Shown: positions 26,458-35,641 of the stretch, piece after piece
Position numbering within the stretch: position 1 is the stretch's first letter
Layout of the letters: every line of letters begins with the position of its first letter
Notes under the pieces: generated by a model
Seen by the model: only the letters and a program-made list of their open reading frames with translations
Told to the model about the DNA's origin: nothing
Database searches by the model: none
NCBI GenBank assembly: GCA_020850315.1
Contig: JADZEY010000034.1
Coordinates: 1 to 64,000 of the forward strand
Length of the DNA stretch: 64,000 nt
Source of the DNA: Armatimonadota bacterium
Lineage (GTDB): Bacteria; Bacteroidota; Ignavibacteria; OLB7
Reading direction: 5' to 3'
Translations under genes and position numbers: made by a program

Positions 26458-28314
26458 TCACATTCCAAACATACTTTCCCGAATCTGCAATGCTACGCCA
26501 GTTGCATCGGGGTCTGGCTCAAAAAGGCCAACTGGGGGGCGCACGGCCTGCAACAACACCGGTAGGCGAACCATCTCACCCTTGCGTTCAACAGTGAGTG
26601 CCGTAACGTTTGCCGGAAGAAAGTGAATGAACGAGCCAAGCTCGGTTGCCGAAAGATTGTGCAGCACCATCGAACTATCAGCCGATGCAATTGTGCGTGA
26701 AACGCTAACGATTGCATCCCCAAGCTGTAGCCCCATACGGTCGGCAATGCTGCCGGGGGCAAGGCTGTCAATTTGCCAGCGATGCAACGAATCGAGGAAG
26801 AGGTTGATCCCCTGCAAAGCGTACACCGAGAAGCGATGATCAGGAACGAATCGAAGCCCAATTTTGGGACCAATTTCAGCCAGCGGTAATGGCGCAGCCG
26901 AAGCAACACACTGGTTGTACAATGCCTGTAGCCGGGTTCCTGTTGCTTGCTCAATAAGGGGAATGATCTGATCCTCACCGAACGTTTTGTTTGTTTTCCC
27001 ATACGTTTCATTCATCCAACGCATGGCATCATCAAGCGATCGGGCATTGTTTGTTTGGGCGCGGATTTCGCCATCCAGCAGCATCGCAGTCACCGCGCCA
27101 CGGGTATAGATTGGGCGAAGCGAAGCGATTGGAATGGTTGCTGCTGCACGGCTTAGTTCTTCCAACGAGCGACCGTTGTATATCCCCGGTTCATCCAGCA
27201 GATGCATAAGGTTCCACAGCGCACGTTTGCCAGGCTGGCGTTTTGCACGCACCAGCATTATTTGGGAATAGTACTCGGTCACCCCTTCAATAAACCAGAG
27301 TGCTGATGTTGCTGGCGGGTTCTGGTAATCAAACGGTCCAAGCTGGTGGGGATGCACCCGTTTTGGGAACCAAACGTGCCAGTACTCGTGGGCAATCACT
27401 TCTTCCATCCTATCCAATGATTGATCGGCGAATGGATCCCACGGCATCAGGTAGGTGGAGCTATTCCTGTGCTCCAATGCTCCGTATCCTTCCCCCCCCC
27501 AGCGATTCATAAACAAGCATTGAAAAGCGTAGTGGGAATATGGCATCTCCCCAAAAAACGCGCTGATAGCCTCTACAATTTGCTTGGTCCCATTGCGTAG
27601 ATTTTCGCGCTTTTTGTTCCCCAATTGCTCTGGTGCCACAACGGCAAAAAGGTGTGGTTTCCCCCCTGCAGTGATGTCAAACTCCTGAAGCCGCCCGGCA
27701 AGGATTGGGGCATCGGCCAGCTCGTCGTAATCGGAAGCAACAACGCTGTTTACAAGGGAATCAGCAGGGGGTAACCCAGTGGATATCTGCCACCCTTTGG
27801 GGAAAGAATACGTGATAACTTGGGGGACACTTTCTTCCCCTTCAACATAGCCATGCAGTGCTGTTCCGTTGGCAAAAGCATAGCTGGTGGTGATGCTGGA
27901 CAATGCCGTGAATGGGCTAAGCGGATGGGATGGTATTGGCTGCACAGCGTACCGGAACACCGTCCCATTACCGGCCCCCACAACACGGAAGGTTGATGCA
28001 GAGTCACGCACCACGCGCAGTGCGTTGCCGGCGGAAGACGTTGCACCAAATCCGGTGATGTAGGAACCATACTCCACCCGCTGATATGCCCCAGGTGCCC
28101 AGTTCGGAAACCGGAAGAGTATGGTATCGTGGGCAATGTTGTGGAGCGTGGCAGTAACAACAAATTCTGGAGATGTGGAATCGCTTAATCGCACGTTCCA
28201 CCCTATCCAAGATGCCGTTGTTGGTGGAATCGGTCGTGTGGGAATCGGAACATTGCTGCAACCAGCCAGCACAACACCAAGAATCAGCGCACAAAAGAAG
28301 CGAGGTAATAGCAT
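26458..28314 (-). CDS. M61 glycyl aminopeptidase-like lipoprotein
   Basis: 618-aa lipoprotein; the lipobox is LAGC at about residues 17-20. The zinc-metalloprotease motif IAHEYWHVWFPKRVHP (HExxH) is followed by WFIEGVTEYYSQIM, which supplies the third ligand, as in family M61. An N-terminal beta domain precedes it and a PDZ domain follows in the last 120 residues (GSIADRMGLQLGDAIVSV). Likely anchored to a membrane facing the periplasm or surface. It is convergent with the OmpA/PD40 gene, 74 bases away. Confidence 0.88.
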   Translation of the reverse strand: MLLPRFFCALILGVVLAGCSNVPIPTRPIPPTTASWIGWNVRLSDSTSPEFVVTATLHNIAHDTILFRFPNWAPGAYQRVEYGSYITGFGATSSAGNALRVVRDSASTFRVVGAGNGTVFRYAVQPIPSHPLSPFTALSSITTSYAFANGTALHGYVEGEESVPQVITYSFPKGWQISTGLPPADSLVNSVVASDYDELADAPILAGRLQEFDITAGGKPHLFAVVAPEQLGNKKRENLRNGTKQIVEAISAFFGEMPYSHYAFQCLFMNRWGGEGYGALEHRNSSTYLMPWDPFADQSLDRMEEVIAHEYWHVWFPKRVHPHQLGPFDYQNPPATSALWFIEGVTEYYSQIMLVRAKRQPGKRALWNLMHLLDEPGIYNGRSLEELSRAAATIPIASLRPIYTRGAVTAMLLDGEIRAQTNNARSLDDAMRWMNETYGKTNKTFGEDQIIPLIEQATGTRLQALYNQCVASAAPLPLAEIGPKIGLRFVPDHRFSVYALQGINLFLDSLHRWQIDSLAPGSIADRMGLQLGDAIVSVSRTIASADSSMVLHNLSATELGSFIHFLPANVTALTVERKGEMVRLPVLLQAVRPPVGLFEPDPDATGVALQIRESMFGM

Positions 28315-28433
28315 AGCGATACAGCAAACGAATGCGAGACTGCAATGGAAGCACCTTCATCAAAAAACAACAATCAGCACAAAAAACAAAGCAAAGAATT
28401 TGACGTGGTTTGCTGTGGCGATGGCACAACAAG

Positions 28434-28469
28434 CAACGGCTCCGGCAGAACTACCTGCCGGAGCCGTTG
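28434..28469 (-). terminator. 15-bp stem terminator of the sigma/anti-sigma operon
   Basis: 28434-28448 is the exact reverse complement of 28455-28469, with a 6-base loop. It lies just past the stop of the DUF4097 gene on the minus strand. The stem is GC-rich; the T-tract is weak. Confidence 0.75.
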
Positions 28470-28489
28470 TGGTTCATGGTTGACTTGGC

Positions 28490-29395
28490 TTACTGCTTCA
28501 TCAATGTAATCTCACCCGTAAACGCTTCCACGTTGATGGAGCTTGTGCCGTTGCCGGTGGTAAACTCCATTTTCTCCCCCCCCATAAACAGTGCTTTGCT
28601 GCGGTCGCTTGTTAGGGTGTTGTGGATTTCCCCCGATCGGGTAATCAGGTGGAATTTGCCAGCGGTGGCCGCCGGAATCGTTAGGGTAACATCGCCGCTG
28701 TGGTTGCTGATGCGGACTTTGGCATCGCCAGTTAGCGAGCTTTCAACGCGAACTGTACCGGAGACGCTGCGAACCGAAAGCTGCTCAAGCTCGGCCCCCT
28801 GCACCGTCACATCGCCGCTTACGGTTTGGGCGTTCACCAGATTTTTTGCGCGTGTGATCTTGATATCCCCGCTTACCGCCTCGGCCTCCAACGATGCTGT
28901 GGTATGGCCGATAGCAATAGTGCCGCTGATGGTTTTCGCTCGCAGCTTCTCAATCCCTTCGGTGGTGGTAATGTCACCGCTGACCGATTGCAGCGCGGTG
29001 GATCCTGTGATGTTGCTTGCGGTGATATCAGCACTGATGGTGGATATCTCCACGTTGCTTCCACGTGGCAATTTTATCTGAAGCTCAGCTCCGCCGTTGT
29101 GTTCCCATCGTTGGGCTGTCTCCTGGTCTTGCACCACCCGAATCGCTGTGCGTCCTTCCCATTGTTTGATCTCTAGTTTCACCCCGTCGCCTATGGTTCC
29201 TGTCACCACAATCTCTGGTTGGTTGGTTCCGGTAACAAGAACGCTGCCAGCGACATTGTTAATCACCACGTTCTCATCCGGTTTTGCGCTGCGGCGTTCG
29301 TTGATCGGTTTTGCCCCATCGGCAGTTGCCACGGTGGTGGTTCCTACTGTGGCCAGCGCAACCGCAGCCAGTATGCTTGGCATAATTCTCCTCAT
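28490..29395 (-). CDS. DUF4097-family beta-helix protein
   Basis: 301 aa with an N-terminal signal peptide (to about residue 25) and a repetitive right-handed beta-solenoid of the DUF4097 (putative auto-adhesin) type. The same short turn recurs: SVSGDITTTEG, TISGTIAIGH, AVSGDIKITRA, TVSGDVTVQG and SVSGTVRVES. Its ATG overlaps the anti-sigma stop (ATGA at 29392-29395) and GGAGGAAC lies upstream inside that gene. It is therefore the third gene of an ECF sigma operon and probably a target or sensor-side component of the regulon. Confidence 0.82.
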   Translation of the reverse strand: MRRIMPSILAAVALATVGTTTVATADGAKPINERRSAKPDENVVINNVAGSVLVTGTNQPEIVVTGTIGDGVKLEIKQWEGRTAIRVVQDQETAQRWEHNGGAELQIKLPRGSNVEISTISADITASNITGSTALQSVSGDITTTEGIEKLRAKTISGTIAIGHTTASLEAEAVSGDIKITRAKNLVNAQTVSGDVTVQGAELEQLSVRSVSGTVRVESSLTGDAKVRISNHSGDVTLTIPAATAGKFHLITRSGEIHNTLTSDRSKALFMGGEKMEFTTGNGTSSINVEAFTGEITLMKQ

Positions 29396-30090
29396 TGTGG
29401 TTGTTCCTCCAGTTGGTTGGTGGTTGGTTGTTGGGTGCTGACTTCGGCGATGCTTTCCAGTAGGGTTGTTGCTTGCTGTTGGGTAGCAACAAGCATCAGT
29501 TTTAGGTTGGGGTTTTCGGGATCCTCAGATAATGCTTTGTTGATCTGGGCCACGGCATCATCAATCACCTCCATATTCCGTTCGATGACGGAGATGGTTT
29601 CTGGGGAAAGCTCCTCTTTACTGAGGTGGAGCGTCTGCTGGATGCGTTGGCGCACGTGTTGGTAGTGCTGGTTTTCGCCAATGGCTGCCGATACGTGCGG
29701 AGGATTCCCCGCCGCCATTGGTGGGATGATGATTGGCTGGTTGATGCCATCTTCAGTTCGGTTTGCTGTGACCCAAACCGTAGCGATAATTGCCACACAC
29801 GCAACGGCAGCCCATGCCTCCCACCGCCGCAACCAGGAGGGCTGGCTCGGATAGAGTGGGTGAATTTTTTTCTTGCTGATCTGCTCTGCAATTCCGGGCC
29901 AAAGTTCACGTTGCGGGGCAAACTCACGGGGCAGCATTCGTGCGCGCGCAATCACGGCACGGCGCAGCGCAAGCTCCGAACGGCATTCTGGGCAGCTACT
30001 GATGTGCTGCTCAATGGCGGTTCGCTGCTCTGGGGGCAGTTCACCAGCGATGTATTCGTCCAGTTGGTTGTTCGTTTCTTGGCAAGTCAT
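29392..30090 (-). CDS. anti-sigma factor (zinc-finger, membrane-anchored)
   Basis: 232 aa. The N-terminal zf-HC2-type motif is MTCQET, then HISSCPECRSE, giving a C-x(n)-H-x3-C-x2-C arrangement that binds the sigma factor in the cytoplasm. One membrane helix lies at about residues 92-110 (AWAAVACVAIIATVWV). The periplasmic part carries a heptad-like helical region (QHVRQRIQQTLHLSKEEL). Its first 50 bases overlap the 3' end of the sigma factor gene in another frame, and it shares ATGA with the DUF4097 gene. Confidence 0.85.
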   Translation of the reverse strand: MTCQETNNQLDEYIAGELPPEQRTAIEQHISSCPECRSELALRRAVIARARMLPREFAPQRELWPGIAEQISKKKIHPLYPSQPSWLRRWEAWAAVACVAIIATVWVTANRTEDGINQPIIIPPMAAGNPPHVSAAIGENQHYQHVRQRIQQTLHLSKEELSPETISVIERNMEVIDDAVAQINKALSEDPENPNLKLMLVATQQQATTLLESIAEVSTQQPTTNQLEEQPQ

Positions 30091-30649
30091 CTTGTTGTAA
30101 TGCCTCCTTCAGCAACGTCCGTGCACGGCTTAGTTGCGATTTTGATGTTCCAATTGCGATCCCTGTCATCTGGGCAATTTCTTCGTGGCGGTATCCTTCA
30201 ACGTCATGCAGCACAAACACCGCGCGCGCCCCTGGCGGAAGCCCAGCAATGGCTTGTTCAAGGTCCAACGCCGTTTCCAGTTGTGGGGTGTGGGCCGGAT
30301 CGGGAAGTGTGGAAAGGTCATCCAGCGCGATAACCCGCGCCTGCCGTCGTTCGGATTGCCGCCGCTCCCCCAATGCCACATTCACTGCAAGCCGATGCAG
30401 CCAAGTTCCGAACGTGCTTTCGCCACGGAACTGCGGCAGCCGCTCCCATGCTTTGATGAACGCTTCCTGGGTCAGATCCTCGGCTAAATTTTTATCGCCG
30501 CTCAATCGGTAGCAAAGCATATTCACCCGCCCAACATGGCGGTGGTACAACTGCTCGAACGCTGCCACCTCGCCATGCTGGGCGCGTTCAACCAACGGCT
30601 CAATCGCCGATGTTGGTTCAGCCTGATTTGGCAGCGCGCCGGAGTACAA
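30041..30649 (-). CDS. ECF-type RNA polymerase sigma factor
   Basis: About 202 aa. Region 2 is seen as FEQLYHRHVGRVNMLCYRL and EDLTQEAFIKAWERL; region 4 as GYRHEEIAQMTGIAIGTSKS followed by QLSRARTLLKEAL. I chose TTG 30649, which gives the normal ECF length. The frame is open to an ATG at 30799, but that codon lies inside the lipA terminator hairpin and would add a hydrophobic 50-residue stretch unlike any sigma factor. Other non-ATG starts remain possible. The next gene is its anti-sigma factor, overlapping by 50 bases. Confidence 0.85.
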   Translation of the reverse strand: MYSGALPNQAEPTSAIEPLVERAQHGEVAAFEQLYHRHVGRVNMLCYRLSGDKNLAEDLTQEAFIKAWERLPQFRGESTFGTWLHRLAVNVALGERRQSERRQARVIALDDLSTLPDPAHTPQLETALDLEQAIAGLPPGARAVFVLHDVEGYRHEEIAQMTGIAIGTSKSQLSRARTLLKEALQQDDLPRNEQPTGRIHRW

Positions 30650-30770
30650 GGTTATGATGCCGGATTGTGGATTCACGATTGGTTTGATGCCGCCCGAAGA
30701 AGAATGGTTGGAATGGGGGGGAAAGAGAAAAATCAGAAGCAGCACAACAGTAAATACCCCAACAACAAAC

Positions 30771-30800
30771 AATGGCCAACTGTGGTTGCAGTTGGCCATT
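30771..30800 (-). terminator. lipA terminator hairpin
   Basis: AATGGCCAAC (30771-30780) and GTTGGCCATT (30791-30800) form a 10-bp stem over a 10-base loop, followed on the minus strand by TGTTTGTTGTT. It lies 38 bases past the lipA stop and upstream of the sigma factor gene, so the two are probably separate units. Confidence 0.75.
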
Positions 30801-30837
30801 GAAATGTAGTGCGTGAAATCGGTGAGAATCAGGACGC

Positions 30838-31737
30838 TTAGATATGCCGTTCGGCATGGTAGCTAGACCGAACCAGTGGCCCGGATTCAACATACCGGAA
30901 ACCCATGTTTAGGCCGATAATCCGAAGCTCATCGAACTCTTCCGGCGTGACAAACCGCTCCACCGGAAGGTGTTTCTTTGTTGGTTGCAAGTATTGGCCA
31001 AGCGTCAGGATGTCAACGTTCCGTTCGGCAAGGTCCTGCATTGTTTGCAGCAGTTCTTGGCGTGATTCCCCAAGCCCCAGCATGATCCCTGTTTTGGTTG
31101 TCATCCCTTGCCGCTTGGCCTCTTTCAGAAGGTCCAAAGTCCACTGATACTTCCCTTGCGGGCGGACTTTTCGGTACAGCGACGGAACCGTTTCGGTGTT
31201 GTGGTTCAGGATGTCGGGGCCGGCATCAATGATCCGCTGCAACGATTCGGCGTTCCCCTTAAAATCTGGGATCAGCACCTCCACCCGAACGCCAGGGCTG
31301 GTTTGGCGAACCTGCCGAATGGTCTCAGCAAAGATTCCCGATCCGCCGTCGGCAAGCTCATCGCGGTTCACCGATGTGATCACGGCGTGCTTCACCCCCA
31401 TCTGCATCACTGCTTCGGCAACGTGGGTGGGTTCATCAAGATCAACCGTTCCGGGGCGCCCTGTTTTCACCGCGCAGAATCCGCAGCTTCGGGTGCAGGT
31501 GTCGCCAAGTATCATAAACGTTGCGGTTCCGGCGGACCAGCACTCGGCCATGTTTGGGCAGCGTGCTTCCTCGCACACGGTATGCAGTTTTTTGGAGCGC
31601 ATCATCTCCCGCAACCAGGTCACGGTTTCGCCGGTTGGGATACGCACCTTCAGCCAATCAGGCCGCCGCTCAACATCTTTAAGCACCGGCGGCACGGCCT
31701 GTTCCGAAGGCTGAACGACTGGAAGAGAAATATCCAT
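30838..31737 (-). CDS. lipA: lipoyl synthase
   Basis: 299-aa radical-SAM enzyme inserting two sulfurs into octanoyl groups to make lipoyl cofactors. The auxiliary cluster motif is CEEARCPNMAEC, the radical-SAM cluster CTRSCGFC (C-x3-C-x2-C with the preceding GDT), and the C-terminal RSSYHAE motif is present. ATG 31737 starts one base after the stop of the E2 acyltransferase gene; upstream in-frame starts would lie inside that gene. This links lipoate synthesis directly to a lipoylated enzyme. Confidence 0.95.
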   Translation of the reverse strand: MDISLPVVQPSEQAVPPVLKDVERRPDWLKVRIPTGETVTWLREMMRSKKLHTVCEEARCPNMAECWSAGTATFMILGDTCTRSCGFCAVKTGRPGTVDLDEPTHVAEAVMQMGVKHAVITSVNRDELADGGSGIFAETIRQVRQTSPGVRVEVLIPDFKGNAESLQRIIDAGPDILNHNTETVPSLYRKVRPQGKYQWTLDLLKEAKRQGMTTKTGIMLGLGESRQELLQTMQDLAERNVDILTLGQYLQPTKKHLPVERFVTPEEFDELRIIGLNMGFRYVESGPLVRSSYHAERHI

Positions 31738-31738
31738 G

Positions 31739-33517
31739 TTACAAGACAGTTGTTTCGTTGAAGCTCTCCAAGTGGCGGATGATATCGGAGAGGAATTTGC
31801 CGCCAAGCAATCCATCAATCGCGCGGTGATCGTGCGAGAGTGAGAGATAGACCATCGAGCGAATCACAATCAGGTCCTGCCCTTCCACTTCCCGCACTAC
31901 TGGCCGTTTCTGGATTGCTCCGGTGCCCAAAATCGCAACCTGTGGCTGGCTGATAATCGGCGCGCCATGCAGCAATCCGAACACGCCGTAGTTGGTGACG
32001 GTGAATGTTCCGCCGGCAATGTCGTCGGGCGCAAGCTGTTTGCTACGGGCGCGGGCAGCAAGGTCGTTGACGGCGTGGGCAAGGCCGGTGATGTTCATCC
32101 GGTCGGCATCTTTAATCACCGGCACAATCAAATTGCCGTCGGGGAGTGCGGTTGCCATTCCAACGTTCACCCGCTTTTTCAGGATGATGTTGGTTCCATC
32201 AACCGATGCGTTCACCCAGGGGTTTTCGCGCAGGGCGCGGGCCACTGCGGCAATGAAGAACGGGGTGTAGGTGAGCGCAACCCCTTGTTGTTTTTTGAAG
32301 CTCTCTTTCTGTCCTTCGCGCAGCCGCACAAGGCCTGTCACGTCCGCCTCGCCAACCTCGGTGACATGTGGTGAGGTGTGCTTGCTGCGAACCATGTGCT
32401 CGGCAATCAGCTGGCGCATCCGATCCATCGGGACTACTTCGGTGTCTGGGCCGTAATCCTTTGTTCCGGTGGATGAAATTACTGCCGGGGCTGCCGGTTT
32501 TGGTGGAGCCACAGGGGCTGCTGGGGCCGGCGCGGCGATTGCCGGAGCCGTTGGTGCTGCCACAGGTGCAGCCGTTCGATTCTGCAAGTAGCCCACCAAA
32601 TCGCTCTTGGTCACGCGACCCCCAACACCGCTGCCGTTAATGGCGTTCAGCTCATTCACCCCCACCCCTTCCAGCTCGGCAATGGAGCGAACCAGAGGTG
32701 AGTAGAATCGGCCGCCAACACTGCGCGGAATTGGTCCAGCCGGAACTGCTGCGGCAATCGCCACAACTGGTGCTGGTGCCGCGCTTCCATTGGTGGAAAC
32801 TGGCGCAGCAACCACCGGAGCCGGAGGTGCTGGCGCAACCGGTGCTGGTGCTGCAACTGGCGGCGGTGCAGCTGCCGGAGCCGGTGCCGAAGCAGCAACA
32901 GCCGCGCCGGTGCCGATAAATGCAATCACATTCCCGACGGCAACGGTTTCCCCTTCTTGCGCGGCAATCTCAACCAATGTTCCGGCAACGGGGGAAGGGA
33001 TTTCGGTATCAACTTTGTCGGTGGAGATTTCGGCGATCACCTCATCGCGCTCGATAGCATCCCCCACCTTTTTTGTCCACCGCAGGATAGTCCCTTCCTG
33101 AACTGATTCTCCCATTTTCGGCATCAGGATTGCTTCGCGTGCGGCGGCGGCTGGTGCAGCGGCGGCGGCGGCGGCTGGTGCGGCCACTGGTTCGGGTGTT
33201 GGTGTGGCAACTGGTGCTGGTGTGGGAGCTTCTGCGGCGGGTGCTGGTGGTGGCGTTGCGCCGCTGGCGGCAACTTCACCTTCGGCACCGATGCGGGCAA
33301 TCACGTTCCCGACAGCGACGGTTTCCCCTTCTGGGGCAACAATTTCCAGCAGCACTCCGGCAGCCGGGGAAGGGATTTCGGTATCAACCTTATCGGTGGA
33401 GATTTCAGCGATCACTTCATCCCGTTCGATCGTGTCGCCCACCTGTTTGGTCCAGCGAAGAATAGTCCCTTCCTGCACCGATTCGCCCATTTTGGGCATC
33501 AGAATGTCTGTTGCCAT
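31739..33517 (-). CDS. 2-oxo acid dehydrogenase E2 (dihydrolipoamide acyltransferase), two lipoyl domains
   Basis: 592 aa. Two N-terminal lipoyl domains (about residues 3-80 and 127-205) each carry the lipoylation site in ISTDKVDTEIPSP. Long Ala/Pro-rich linkers follow, then a peripheral subunit-binding domain (FYSPLVRSIAELEGV) and the catalytic domain ending SHDHRAIDGLLGG. The start is ATG 33517; the frame runs back to 33652 without family similarity. Pyruvate, 2-oxoglutarate or branched-chain specificity cannot be read with certainty. No E1 or E3 gene is adjacent; lipA is directly downstream. Confidence 0.92.
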   Translation of the reverse strand: MATDILMPKMGESVQEGTILRWTKQVGDTIERDEVIAEISTDKVDTEIPSPAAGVLLEIVAPEGETVAVGNVIARIGAEGEVAASGATPPPAPAAEAPTPAPVATPTPEPVAAPAAAAAAAPAAAAREAILMPKMGESVQEGTILRWTKKVGDAIERDEVIAEISTDKVDTEIPSPVAGTLVEIAAQEGETVAVGNVIAFIGTGAAVAASAPAPAAAPPPVAAPAPVAPAPPAPVVAAPVSTNGSAAPAPVVAIAAAVPAGPIPRSVGGRFYSPLVRSIAELEGVGVNELNAINGSGVGGRVTKSDLVGYLQNRTAAPVAAPTAPAIAAPAPAAPVAPPKPAAPAVISSTGTKDYGPDTEVVPMDRMRQLIAEHMVRSKHTSPHVTEVGEADVTGLVRLREGQKESFKKQQGVALTYTPFFIAAVARALRENPWVNASVDGTNIILKKRVNVGMATALPDGNLIVPVIKDADRMNITGLAHAVNDLAARARSKQLAPDDIAGGTFTVTNYGVFGLLHGAPIISQPQVAILGTGAIQKRPVVREVEGQDLIVIRSMVYLSLSHDHRAIDGLLGGKFLSDIIRHLESFNETTVL

Positions 33518-33682
33518 TGTTCTGTGGTCTCCCTGAAAATTCTGTATCTGCCTATGCTGTTGTTCTATGGATTCTTGCTTGGCGATTGCTTGGCAAGCGC
33601 GGCGGCAATGCCAAGTTAGCGAAACATCGGGGTTGTGTTCAATCTTCGCCACGCTTCGTCACGGTATCAGTGCCGAAACAAT

Positions 33683-35383
33683 CTACCGTGGTTCGTTTTC
33701 CACAACCTCTACGCGGCGATTCATAGCTTTCCCAGCGGAAGTGTTGTTCCCTTTTTGGGGGTTGCTCTCTCCCTTCCCAATCGTCTGGATCGGTAGGTTG
33801 ATTACCCCTCCGTTCTGTTGCAGCCATTCTTTTACTGCGTTTGCACGGCGCAGGCTAAGGCTGTCGTTCATTGCCTCTTCCCCTTCGTCATCGGTGAAGC
33901 CGATAAGGGTGAGGGAATGAAGCCGTTTGCGGCTGTACTGCCGTGCCAGCGATTGCAATCGTCGCTCCGAATCGGTGGTAATTATTGCCGACCCTGTGGG
34001 AAAATAGATCACAGGAGTAGTAGCTGTTTCGGTAGCAGTTTCCGGTGTGGTTGGCTCGTTTGCCGAAGCGGTGGTTAGCTCCAGAGTGATCCCTGAGATT
34101 GGCTGGGCCGAGGTTCGCACGGCCAGCGATTGCTCGTTGTATCCATTCCCCCATCCAATAATTGTCACATCGGTGTCGGGGGGAAGGATCAGGATGAACC
34201 GCCCGTTGTGATCGCTGGTGGTGGAGAACATCTCTGCGCCATCCTGCTTCCGTTCCACGCGAACCAACCCTTCCACTGGTTTCCCCGCCGCCACCAAATG
34301 GCCTTGCACCAGCGTTGTTGGAATCGGGCGAAATTCTTGGGGAAGCTGCAAGCGATAAATATCCGACCGCCCAAAATTCACTTCACCCGGGAATCCGCTG
34401 CCGCTCAGGTAGATGTAGTCACCTTTGGCTGGAATTGATAGCGATGCCTCGAACATCGGGGTGTTAATCGTGACTCCAAGATTGACAGGGGTAGTCCAAG
34501 CATTCCATGAATTTCCGATGCGGCGTGTCATGAATAGGTCGCTTTCGCCAAACCCGCCATGCCCAGCCGAGGCAAAGTAGAGTGTGCGGTTATCGGCGGC
34601 CATAAACGGCGCGCCTTCAAACATTTCGGTGTTGACCGCGCTCCCCAGCGAAGTTGGTTCGGACCAACGGGTCATATCGCTGGTGATGGCGGTGCACACA
34701 AATAGGTCAAGATTTTCTGGATTAGGATTCTGGGATATGGTGCTTTTAGGATGGTAAGCAAGGATCAGTTTGCGGCCATCGGGGGAGATTGTGGCGTAGT
34801 AGCTATCGCCCAGCGAGGCCAGTCCTTCAATGATAATCGGGGTTGGTTTCGTCCAAGCATTATTGGCCCGTCGGATCAGCGATAGTCCAATGGTGTGTTC
34901 GGTGGTTTTTGCTTTCTTCCCTTTGCCGACGGTGTGTTTGATGGTTGCGCCGCTGTGCATCAGCGCGGTGGTGCCATCGGCACTAATCCAGAATAGGACA
35001 TCGGAGCTACGCGAATTCATTGGAGAGCCAAGATTAACGGCGTTTCCCCAGCTGCTGTCTGGTTGCAGCGTGGACATGTAGATATCGTCATCATCATCCA
35101 CGCCGCCAATGTTTGCAGGGGCATATTTCCGGTCGAAGTACAAGCTGCGGCCATCGGGGGAGACTAAAGGGAGGATTTCAATGGCGGTGGAGTTTACCCC
35201 AGGGCCGGGATTATCCCGCAGTGTAGGTTGCTCGGAATCATTGGGGGTAGGTTGAGCAGTGGCGTTGTGGCTTGCCATCAGCAACAACAGACAAATGCCA
35301 GCAAGCAATGAAGCCTGAAGGGGGGCAGCAATCAGCGCAATGATGTGGCGCAACACAGAAATGGAAGCAGTTGGGAAAGCCAT
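33683..35383 (-). CDS. OmpA-family protein with PD40 propeller
   Basis: 566-aa exported protein. The signal sequence is at residues 10-42 (HIIALIAAPLQASLLAGICL and following). PD40 blades recur (SPDGRSLYFDRKY, SADGTTALMHSG, SPDGRKLILAYH, AADNRTLYFASAG). A short carboxypeptidase-regulatory-like domain and a Thr-rich linker precede the C-terminal OmpA domain (YFPTGSAIITTDSERRLQSL, then LSLRRANAVKEWL and MNRRVEVV). ATG 35383 was chosen since the signal peptide follows. It resembles the 23.8 kb OmpA protein but lacks its N-terminal domain. Confidence 0.85.
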   Translation of the reverse strand: MAFPTASISVLRHIIALIAAPLQASLLAGICLLLLMASHNATAQPTPNDSEQPTLRDNPGPGVNSTAIEILPLVSPDGRSLYFDRKYAPANIGGVDDDDDIYMSTLQPDSSWGNAVNLGSPMNSRSSDVLFWISADGTTALMHSGATIKHTVGKGKKAKTTEHTIGLSLIRRANNAWTKPTPIIIEGLASLGDSYYATISPDGRKLILAYHPKSTISQNPNPENLDLFVCTAITSDMTRWSEPTSLGSAVNTEMFEGAPFMAADNRTLYFASAGHGGFGESDLFMTRRIGNSWNAWTTPVNLGVTINTPMFEASLSIPAKGDYIYLSGSGFPGEVNFGRSDIYRLQLPQEFRPIPTTLVQGHLVAAGKPVEGLVRVERKQDGAEMFSTTSDHNGRFILILPPDTDVTIIGWGNGYNEQSLAVRTSAQPISGITLELTTASANEPTTPETATETATTPVIYFPTGSAIITTDSERRLQSLARQYSRKRLHSLTLIGFTDDEGEEAMNDSLSLRRANAVKEWLQQNGGVINLPIQTIGKGESNPQKGNNTSAGKAMNRRVEVVENEPR

Positions 35384-35641
35384 TGTTAGATTATGGTTTA
35401 CGTAACGATTACCGTAATAAGACCCTCCGCAAGGGAACAATGTTGCCGACACAATGGCATAACCGAACGCAAGGCCAATGAAATTACCAAAGCCCGCAAA
35501 CCAAGTGGGAAGGGGGAACAACTTTTCACAGGGGGAATGATAGTTTCGTCCCTGCCGCATCTATCACACGCAGCATCAGCACTCCGGCTTGTTTCACTCC
35601 TACGTTGTTTCCCTCTTTATTTCTACACCTTTGATGAACCG

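Noticed and set aside
30650..30799. Membrane-anchored N-terminus for the ECF sigma factor
   Set aside because: The start lies in the lipA terminator hairpin, and the extension is unlike any sigma factor.
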